Shown piece by piece: positions 1 through 5,244 of a DNA stretch of 5,244 nucleotides (position 1 is the stretch's first letter; every line of letters begins with the position of its first letter). The DNA comes from Alphaproteobacteria bacterium (GTDB lineage Bacteria > Pseudomonadota > Alphaproteobacteria > Sphingomonadales > Sphingomonadaceae), in the NCBI GenBank assembly GCA_018828205.1, contig JAHJWA010000054.1, positions 1 through 5,244 of the forward strand, in the 5' to 3' direction. The notes beneath the pieces are model-generated. The model was not told the DNA's origin, did no database searches, and saw nothing but the letters and a program-made list of their open reading frames with translations. Made by a program: the position numbers and the translations under genes.

Positions 1-2216
1 AGGCCTCGATCGACGCCGCCGACGAGATCGGCCTGCCCGTGGTCGCGACCAGCTTCTGCATCGTCGCGGTGTTCCTGCCGGTCGGGCTGATGCCCGGCAT
101 CCCCGGCCAGTTCTTCAAGAATTTCGGCATCACCGTGGTGATCGCGGTGCTGATGTCGCTGGCGGTCGCGCGGATGATCACCCCGATGCTGGCGGCCTAT
201 TTCCTCAAGGCCCACGGTCATGCCGAGCATGGCGAGGGCCCGTGGATGGACCGCTACATGCGGGTGCTGGGATGGACGCTCAATCGCGGCAAGATGTTCG
301 CCAAGCGCGACTCGGTCGAGCCGCCGCGCCACCGGTTCATCTATGCGCTCTGCCTGCTCGTCACCGTGCTGGCGATGCTGGCGGCCTCCGCCGCAACCGT
401 ATTCTGGATCTACGGACTTATCTCGGGCTTCGACGTTCCGACCGTCATGGGCAATGCCGTCAGCCCCGAGGGTGCCGATCCGAACGATCAGGGGGCCGCC
501 TTCTTCCTGGTCGAAAAGCTGTTCGCGATCCTCGAATTCGCGATCGCACTGGCTGCCGGCTTTATCGCCGCCCTGCTGGTGCTGCTGCTGGGCCGGGTGC
601 TGACCTCGCTGGCCGGCAGCCGGACCGCGAATAGCTGGCAGTATCTTTCCGCGCGCTTCCTCGATCACCGCATCTGGATGGTGGGCATCGGCTATTTCGC
701 GCTGCTGCTGACGGTGCTGCTGTTCATGAACGTGCCCGCGCAGTTCCAGCCGACCACCGACAGCGAGAACTCGCGGATCGAGATCGAGATGGTCCCCGGC
801 ACCACGCTCGAGACGACCGAGCGCGTCACCGACCGCGTCGCGGCGCTGCTCTACGCACAGCCCGAGGTGGATCTGGCGCTCGAGCGGGTGCGCGAAGGCC
901 AGGCGACGCTCTACATCACGCTCAAGGAAGACCGCGAGCGCAGCTCGATCGAGTTCGAACGCAGTCTCGCCCCCGCGCTGTCGCAGATCGCCGACGCACG
1001 GGTGCGCTTCGCCTCGCAATCGGGCGGCTTCGGCAGCGGGCGCGACATGACCGTGATGCTCGCGGGCTCCGATCCCGAACTGCTCGAACAGACCGCGGCG
1101 ACGCTGGTCGAGCAGATGAAGGGCATCGACATGCTGGTCGCGCCGCGGATCAGCGCCGACGTCAACCGGCCCGAGCTGATCATCGAGCCAAGACCCGATC
1201 TTGCCGCCGAGCTGGGGGTCACCACCGCCGAACTCAGCCGCACGATCCGGATCGCCACCATGGGCGAGATCGAGCAGAATGCGGCGAAATTCTCGCTTTC
1301 CGACCGCCAGATCCCGATCCGGGTCAAGCTGCCCGAGCTCTCGCGCGAAAGCCTCGTGACGATCGAAAACCTGCCGGTCCAGACCCGCACAGGCGCGACC
1401 GTCCCGCTGTCGCGCGTCGCCGAGATCAGCTTCGGCTCGGGCCCGACCACGATCCAGCGCTACAACCAGAACCGCCGAGTGCTGATCGGCGCCGATCTGG
1501 CGCAGGGGGTGATCAAGGGCGAGGCGCAGGCGCTGATCGACGAGCTTCCGGTGCTGCAGAACCTGCCGCAGGGCGTCGCCCGCGATGTGGTCGGCGAGGA
1601 CGAATGGCAGGCCGAGATGCTCAACAGCCTGACCATCGCGATCCTGTCGGGCTTCCTGCTGGTCTTCGCGGTGCTGGTGCTGCTCTACAAGCGGCTGATG
1701 AGCCCGCTGGTCAACATGACCTCGCTGCTGCTCGCCCCGCTGGGCGGCATCTTCCTGGTCTGGATCATCGGCCAGCCGCAATCCATGCCGGTCTATATCG
1801 GCGTGCTGTTGCTGCTGGGAATCGTCTCGAAGAACTCGATCCTGCTGATCGATTTCGCGATCGAGGCGATGGCCGACGGCAAGGAGAAATTCGCCGCGAT
1901 CATGGATGCCGGGCACAAGCGCGCGCAGCCGATCGTCATGACCACGGTGGCGATGACCGCGGGCATGGTCCCGGTATCGCTCTCGGGCGTGCTCGGATCG
2001 GGCGACGGCGCCTTCCGCGCGCCGATGGGCACCATGGTGATCGGCGGGTTGATCCTCTCGACCGTGCTCACGCTGCTGATCGTCCCGGCGGGCTTCAGCC
2101 TCGCCGACGGGGTCGAGCGGCGGCTGGGGCCATGGATGCGGAACCGCTTCCTGACCTATCGCCCAGGCGACGAGGATGGCGAGCCCGGCAGCGGGGAGGT
2201 CGCTCCTGCCGAGTGA
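1..2216 (+). CDS. RND efflux permease, HAE-1/AcrB-like, 5'-truncated
   Basis: This is the inner-membrane proton-driven pump of a tripartite RND efflux system. The reading frame is open from base 3 (first residues ASIDAADEIGLPVVATSF), so the true start and the TM4 Asp pair of the proton relay lie left of the window; the GTG at 39 is internal. Residues are numbered here from that GTG. TM5-TM6 are at about 4-57, followed by an unusually long linker. TM7 is at about 212-230, the second porter/docking region at about 235-525, and TM8-TM12 at about 530-690. The TM10 lysine equivalent to AcrB K940 is in GIVSKNSILLIDF (codon 1830-1832). Equivalents of AcrB R971 and T978 are in KRAQPIVMTT (codons 1920 and 1941), so the visible part of the proton relay is intact. 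The substrate cannot be predicted. The adaptor and outer-membrane genes are not in view. The stop codon overlaps the next gene. The family call is firm. Confidence 0.93.
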   Translation, partial: ASIDAADEIGLPVVATSFCIVAVFLPVGLMPGIPGQFFKNFGITVVIAVLMSLAVARMITPMLAAYFLKAHGHAEHGEGPWMDRYMRVLGWTLNRGKMFAKRDSVEPPRHRFIYALCLLVTVLAMLAASAATVFWIYGLISGFDVPTVMGNAVSPEGADPNDQGAAFFLVEKLFAILEFAIALAAGFIAALLVLLLGRVLTSLAGSRTANSWQYLSARFLDHRIWMVGIGYFALLLTVLLFMNVPAQFQPTTDSENSRIEIEMVPGTTLETTERVTDRVAALLYAQPEVDLALERVREGQATLYITLKEDRERSSIEFERSLAPALSQIADARVRFASQSGGFGSGRDMTVMLAGSDPELLEQTAATLVEQMKGIDMLVAPRISADVNRPELIIEPRPDLAAELGVTTAELSRTIRIATMGEIEQNAAKFSLSDRQIPIRVKLPELSRESLVTIENLPVQTRTGATVPLSRVAEISFGSGPTTIQRYNQNRRVLIGADLAQGVIKGEAQALIDELPVLQNLPQGVARDVVGEDEWQAEMLNSLTIAILSGFLLVFAVLVLLYKRLMSPLVNMTSLLLAPLGGIFLVWIIGQPQSMPVYIGVLLLLGIVSKNSILLIDFAIEAMADGKEKFAAIMDAGHKRAQPIVMTTVAMTAGMVPVSLSGVLGSGDGAFRAPMGTMVIGGLILSTVLTLLIVPAGFSLADGVERRLGPWMRNRFLTYRPGDEDGEPGSGEVAPAE

Positions 2217-3510
2217 CACCCCCCGCGGCGGACTGCTTGCCAGGCCCACTGCGCGTGCCGCACCCGGCGAGATGCTGAACCAGGACCGGTTCCGGCAGAT
2301 GCGGTGGATCGCCACCGGCATGCTCGCGGTCATGGCGGTGATCTTCGTCGTCTCGGGGCGCTTTCTCGAGCTGCACCCAGCCTGGGGCTACGTCCACGCC
2401 TTCGCCGAAGCCGCGATGGTCGGCGGGCTGGCCGACTGGTTCGCGGTCACCGCGCTGTTCCGCCGCCCGCTCGGCCTGCCGATCCCGCACACCGCAATCA
2501 TCCCCGAGAACAAGGATCGTATCGCCGACACCATGGCGCAGTTCCTGCGCGAGAATTTCCTCACCCCCGCGGTGGTGGCGCGGCGGATGCGCGCGATGAA
2601 CCTCGCGCAGGCGGTCGGACGCTATCTCACCGAGCCTTCCGAACAGGGCGGTTCGCGGATTCGCGCGGGCGCCGGCGATCTGTTCGTCGAGGTGCTCGAA
2701 TCGCTCGATCCCGACAGGCTCGGTGGGCAGGTGCGCAGCGCGCTCAAGACCGGGCTCGACCGGATCGAGGTGGCTCCGCTGCTGGGCCAGATGCTCGAGG
2801 CGATGATCGCCGACGGACGCCACCGGCCGCTGATCGACAGCATCATCCGTTGGGCGGGGCTGGTGCTGGAAGACAATGAAGACATGGTCCGCGCGATGAT
2901 CAACCAGCGCGCCAACGCATTGCTTCGCTTCACGGGGCTCGACGAGCGGCTGGCCAATTCGGTGCTCGACGGGCTCTACCGGATGCTCGCCGAAGTGCTG
3001 GTCGATCCCGAGCATCCGCTGCGCGCCAAGATCGAGGACGGGCTGGCGGATCTGGCCAAGGGTCTGCGCGAGGATCCCGAGATGCAGGCCAAGGTCGAGC
3101 GGATGAAGCGCGAGATGCTCGACAATCCCGCCATCGCCACCTGGTGGCAGGGGGTGTGGGAACGGCTGCGCCACCGCCTGATCGACATGGTTCGCGGCGG
3201 GACCGGGGACATCCCCGGACGGCTCACCGACAGCCTGGCCGAAATGGGTGCCGCGCTGCGCGACGACCCGCGGCTGCAGCAACAGGTCAACCGCTTCGCC
3301 CGCCGCACCGCGGTGGGGGTGACCTCGCGCTATGGCGGACAGATCGTCCAGCTGGTGTCCGAAACGGTCCGCGGCTGGGATGCGAGCACGATCACCGGCC
3401 GGGTCGAGAACGCGGTCGGCCGCGACCTCCAGTTCATCCGCATCAACGGCACGCTGGTGGGCGGGCTGGTGGGGCTGACGCTGCACTTCCTGTCGACCCA
3501 GTTCGCCTGA
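2176..3510 (+). CDS. DUF445 family membrane protein (YjiN-like)
   Basis: This is a DUF445 family protein of unknown function, 444 aa from ATG 2176. It has an N-terminal TM segment at about 43-61 (RWIATGMLAVMAVIFVVSG). The highly conserved family block follows at about 76-116, with AEAAMVGGLADWFAVTALFR and then RPLGLPIPHTAIIPENKDRI. A long helical, charged middle region spans about 117-415, and a C-terminal hydrophobic segment lies at about 424-441 (NGTLVGGLVGLTLHFLSTQF). It is probably a membrane-anchored helical protein with both ends in or near the inner membrane; no enzymatic motif is visible. The start is uncertain. ATG 2176 overlaps the permease gene by 41 bp and has only weak ribosome-binding sequence. 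A strong GGGGAGG lies at 2193-2199 but is followed only by CTG at 2206. ATG 2272 (MLNQDRF) would give a 412-aa protein that keeps all conserved sequence. Close spacing to the permease suggests one transcript. Confidence 0.9.
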   Translation: MASPAAGRSLLPSDTPRGGLLARPTARAAPGEMLNQDRFRQMRWIATGMLAVMAVIFVVSGRFLELHPAWGYVHAFAEAAMVGGLADWFAVTALFRRPLGLPIPHTAIIPENKDRIADTMAQFLRENFLTPAVVARRMRAMNLAQAVGRYLTEPSEQGGSRIRAGAGDLFVEVLESLDPDRLGGQVRSALKTGLDRIEVAPLLGQMLEAMIADGRHRPLIDSIIRWAGLVLEDNEDMVRAMINQRANALLRFTGLDERLANSVLDGLYRMLAEVLVDPEHPLRAKIEDGLADLAKGLREDPEMQAKVERMKREMLDNPAIATWWQGVWERLRHRLIDMVRGGTGDIPGRLTDSLAEMGAALRDDPRLQQQVNRFARRTAVGVTSRYGGQIVQLVSETVRGWDASTITGRVENAVGRDLQFIRINGTLVGGLVGLTLHFLSTQFA

Positions 3511-3530
3511 GGCGGCGACCCGGTTCACGC

Positions 3531-3546
3531 ATTCGGCGATTCGGCG
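3531..3546. repeat. Tandem 8-bp direct repeat in convergent junction
   Basis: ATTCGGCG occurs twice head to tail in the 41-bp gap between the stop codons of the DUF445 gene and the convergent TonB-domain gene. I see no clear inverted repeat or T-tract in this gap, so a bidirectional intrinsic terminator is not supported. The repeat may be chance in GC-rich DNA. Confidence 0.4.
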
Positions 3547-3551
3547 GTTCG

Positions 3552-4469
3552 TTACATCTGGAAACGGATCGACTGACGATAGAAGGATGCAATCGGCTTG
3601 CCCTGAGCATCCAGTGCCGGTTCGAAACGAGCGCGCTGCAACAGACGTTTGCACGAGATCTCGTCGAACTCCTGGGGGCGCGTGGACCGCTGGATATGGC
3701 ACTGGGTGGGAACGCCGTCGGCACCGACCGACAGCCGCAATTGCACCAACCCCTGGATGCCTCTGACCCAGAGGGCGCGGGGATAGTCGTTGCTACCGAG
3801 CCAGCTTGCCGGGCTGTCCGTCGGGACGACCGGACGGGTGAGTTGCCGATGGGCATCAAGGTCGATGCCCCAGTCTTGCGCCATGTCATCGGTGCATTTG
3901 CGCATGGCGGCCATCGGCGGCCCCATCGACCCCAGCGCCAGCCGCACGGGTCCACGACCTTTGCGGGCAATTTCCAGCCATTCGATCCGCGCCTCGCGCT
4001 CGACCGAAATCTTCTGTTCGAAAGGCCGCGTCCTGGCGGCGTATTCCTCCGGGTCGAAGCGAGATTTCGAATCCCGCCCGGGCTTCTCGTCCTCGCCGAA
4101 GGTGACGCCGGTCATGATCAGCGCGGGCTTGTACTCTTCCAAATCGCCGCGTGATGCGCCCTGCTCGCGCACCTCCTCGTAGGGGCCGAATTGCAGATCG
4201 TAATCGTACCGAGTCTCTCTCGCCGCGATCTTGCCGATCGGCTTGCCAGCGACCACCAGAGCGAAGCCGTCGCCGGGACCGTAGCGCTCGATATAGAAGG
4301 CGGTCTTGTCCTCGCCTTCGCCGAACATCCGCATCAGCCGACAGTTTTCGTCGGCATAATTGAGGTTCCACGAGGAGCTGGGATCGAGCACGACAGCCGG
4401 TTCGGCGGCCAGCGAGGCCTGCGCACACACGGCGAAGCCAGCGGCGAAACAGAGCGTAAGACGAAACAT
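3552..4469 (-). CDS. Exported protein with C-terminal TonB domain
   Basis: This 305-aa protein starts at ATG 4469, preceded by AGGAGG with 6-nt spacing. The start is also supported by a convincing Sec signal peptide at about residues 1-21 (MFRLTLCFAAGFAVCAQASLA, then AEPA). Residues 22-215 form a predicted periplasmic region of unknown function with SSSWNLNYADENCRLMRMFG near its start and cysteines at 43 and 192. Residues about 224-305 match the TonB C-terminal fold pattern. There YPRALWVRGIQGLVQLRLSVGADG is followed by C257, C273 and RARFEPALDAQGKPI, and the cysteine pair may form a disulfide. Classical TonB has an uncleaved N-terminal anchor and a Pro-rich periplasm-spanning stretch; neither is seen here, and no ExbB/ExbD gene is nearby. 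A role as true energy transducer is therefore doubtful, and a soluble periplasmic protein using the TonB-C fold is more likely. It lies downstream of etfA on the same strand, 67 bp away, behind a hairpin that covers its ribosome binding site. Confidence 0.85.
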   Translation of the reverse strand: MFRLTLCFAAGFAVCAQASLAAEPAVVLDPSSSWNLNYADENCRLMRMFGEGEDKTAFYIERYGPGDGFALVVAGKPIGKIAARETRYDYDLQFGPYEEVREQGASRGDLEEYKPALIMTGVTFGEDEKPGRDSKSRFDPEEYAARTRPFEQKISVEREARIEWLEIARKGRGPVRLALGSMGPPMAAMRKCTDDMAQDWGIDLDAHRQLTRPVVPTDSPASWLGSNDYPRALWVRGIQGLVQLRLSVGADGVPTQCHIQRSTRPQEFDEISCKRLLQRARFEPALDAQGKPIASFYRQSIRFQM

Positions 4470-4510
4470 GGCGACCCTCCTGCGGCAAGTGTTACCGCAG
4501 GAGGGTCGCC
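4470..4510 (-). promoter_or_regulatory. Perfect 16-bp inverted repeat sequestering the RBS
   Basis: Read on the - strand, the 5' arm GGCGACCCTCCTGCGG (4510-4495) is followed by the 9-nt loop TAACACTTG (4494-4486) and the 3' arm CCGCAGGAGGGTCGCC (4485-4470). The start codon ATG follows with no gap. All 16 pairs are Watson-Crick and 13 are G-C, so a very stable RNA hairpin is expected. The 3' arm holds the Shine-Dalgarno AGGAGG; the 5' arm holds its exact complement CCTCCT, like the 3' end of 16S rRNA. It could be an RBS-occluding switch or insulator, an etfA terminator (although the following ATGTTTCGTCTT is a poor U-tract), or a palindromic protein-binding site. The structure is certain at sequence level; its function is inferred. 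Confidence 0.75.
4476..4481 (-). promoter_or_regulatory. Consensus Shine-Dalgarno of the TonB-domain gene
   Basis: On the - strand AGGAGG sits 6 nt upstream of ATG 4469, an ideal distance, and fixes the start. It is wholly contained in the 3' arm of a perfect inverted repeat, so its accessibility depends on whether the 5' arm is present in the transcript. Confidence 0.8.
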
Positions 4511-4536
4511 TTATCCAAGCGCGAATCGCGCGCCGG

Positions 4537-5244
4537 TCAGAGCTTCTCGGTCAGTTCCGGAACCGCTTTGAAGAGATCCGCCACCAGGCCGACATCGGCG
4601 ACCTGGAAGATCGGCGCGTCCTCGTCCTTGTTGATGGCGATGATGGTCTTGGAATCCTTCATCCCGGCCAGATGCTGGATCGCGCCCGAGATGCCGATCG
4701 CGATATAGACTTCGGGGGCCACGATCTTGCCGGTCTGGCCGACCTGATAGTCGTTGGGGACATAGCCCGCATCGACCGCGGCGCGGCTGGCGCCGACGCC
4801 GGCGCCGAGCTTGTCGGCGAGCGGCATGATGATCTGTTCGAAGGTCTCGCCGTCCTTGAGCGCGCGGCCGCCCGAGACGATCACCTTGGCGCTGGTCAGT
4901 TCGGGACGCTCGCTGGCGGCGATCTCCTCGCTGACGAAGCTGGAGAGACCGGCATCGCCGTCCCCGCTCACGTCCTCGATCGCGGCCGAGCCGCCCTCGG
5001 TCTCAGCCTTGTCGAAGGCGGTGCCGCGCACGGTGATCACCAGCTTGGCATCGGCGGATTCGACCGTGGCGATGGCGTTGCCGGCGTAGATCGGACGGGT
5101 GAAGCTCTTCTCGCCCTCGACCGAAAGGATGTCGGAGATCTGCATCACGTCGAGCAGCGCCGCGACCCGCGGGGCGATGTTCTTGCCATTGGTGGTGGCG
5201 GGCGCGAGCAGCGCGTCATAGCCGTCCATCAGCTTGGCCACCAG
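4537..5244 (-). CDS. etfA: Electron transfer flavoprotein subunit alpha, 5'-truncated
   Basis: This is the FAD-binding alpha subunit of the ETF heterodimer. It accepts electrons from acyl-CoA and other dehydrogenases in the cytoplasm and passes them to ETF:ubiquinone oxidoreductase. About 235 of roughly 310 residues are visible. The frame continues off the right edge, and the GTG at 5241 is internal (LVAKLMDGYDALLAPATTNGKNIAPR is mid-protein in this family). The C-terminal FAD domain is intact. It has GGRALKDGETF, then VGASRAAVDAGYVPND (arginine equivalent to human ETFA R249), then QVGQTGKIVAPE (threonine equivalent to human T266), then ISGAIQHLAGMKDSKTI (histidine equivalent to human H286), then NKDEDAPIFQVADVGLVADLF. 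The protein ends VPELTEKL with TGA at 4539-4537. etfB is usually immediately upstream, which here would be outside the window. No 3-hydroxyacyl-CoA dehydrogenase gene follows; the next gene on the strand is the TonB-domain gene. Confidence 0.96.
   Translation of the reverse strand: MVAKLMDGYDALLAPATTNGKNIAPRVAALLDVMQISDILSVEGEKSFTRPIYAGNAIATVESADAKLVITVRGTAFDKAETEGGSAAIEDVSGDGDAGLSSFVSEEIAASERPELTSAKVIVSGGRALKDGETFEQIIMPLADKLGAGVGASRAAVDAGYVPNDYQVGQTGKIVAPEVYIAIGISGAIQHLAGMKDSKTIIAINKDEDAPIFQVADVGLVADLFKAVPELTEKL

Noticed and set aside
911..1450. A 179-codon antisense open frame inside the RND permease, rich in Ser, Arg and Ala
   Set aside because: It is a shadow of the permease's porter-domain coding sequence; low-complexity composition and no domain pattern.
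2095..3702. A 535-codon open frame on the - strand, antisense to the DUF445 gene
   Set aside because: Its composition (rich in R, H, P, D, Q, G) is typical of the frame opposite a high-GC coding gene, it matches no family I recognise, and it spans both the DUF445 gene and the end of the TonB-domain gene.
3144..4154. A 336-codon + strand frame running from inside the DUF445 gene across the convergent junction
   Set aside because: It is out of frame with DUF445 and antisense to the TonB-domain gene; both real genes are well supported by family motifs and this one has none.
3886..4488. An overlapping - strand frame starting just upstream of the TonB-domain gene (MPQEGRHVSSYAL)
   Set aside because: Arg-rich +1-type shadow; the overlapping frame has a signal peptide, an ideal Shine-Dalgarno and a TonB-C domain.
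4470..4510. The inverted repeat read as a classical intrinsic terminator or as a transposon/MITE end
   Set aside because: There is no run of T after the stem on either strand (ATGTTTCGTCTT on -, TTATCC on +), and I saw no flanking target duplication or second copy in the window. A weak-U-tract terminator remains possible and is noted in the finding.
4489..4518. A sigma-70-like promoter (TTGGAT, 18 bp, TAACAC) on the - strand
   Set aside because: Each box matches about half of consensus, so it is not listed as a feature; it is mentioned only as part of the hairpin hypothesis.

Overview
The window looks like chromosomal DNA from a GC-rich alphaproteobacterium, most likely order Sphingomonadales (Erythrobacter/Sphingomonas-like). 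This is inferred from the strong G/C bias at third codon positions, the style of the DUF445 and ETF-alpha proteins, and a secreted TonB-C-domain protein of a type I associate with sphingomonads. No phage, IS, CRISPR, tRNA or rRNA is visible, and almost every base is accounted for by four genes.

Layout. (1) Bases 1-2216, + strand: the C-terminal two thirds of an RND (HAE-1/AcrB-like) efflux permease, cut by the left edge. (2) Bases 2176-3510, + strand: a DUF445-family membrane-anchored protein whose start overlaps the end of the permease gene, so the two are probably co-transcribed and perhaps translationally coupled. (3) A 41-bp convergent junction (3511-3551). (4) Bases 3552-4469, - strand: a predicted exported protein with a C-terminal TonB domain. 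(5) A 67-bp intergenic gap (4470-4536). (6) Bases 4537-5244, - strand: the C-terminal three quarters of electron transfer flavoprotein subunit alpha (etfA), cut by the right edge.

The most striking non-coding signal is in the etfA-tonB-like gap. A perfect 16-bp inverted repeat with a 9-nt loop (4470-4510) abuts the start codon of the TonB-domain gene. Its 3' arm on the - strand contains that gene's consensus Shine-Dalgarno AGGAGG, and its 5' arm carries the exact complement CCUCCU, an anti-Shine-Dalgarno mimic. Any transcript reading through from etfA should fold the ribosome binding site into a very stable hairpin. A transcript that starts inside the repeat would leave it free. This could be a translational insulator or switch, or a terminator hairpin merged with the next gene's leader.

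The second oddity is in the RND permease. The linker between the two transporter halves (TM6 to TM7) is about 110 residues longer than in AcrB and holds two extra hydrophobic segments. No functional link between the efflux/DUF445 pair and the ETF/TonB pair is evident; they are convergent neighbours.
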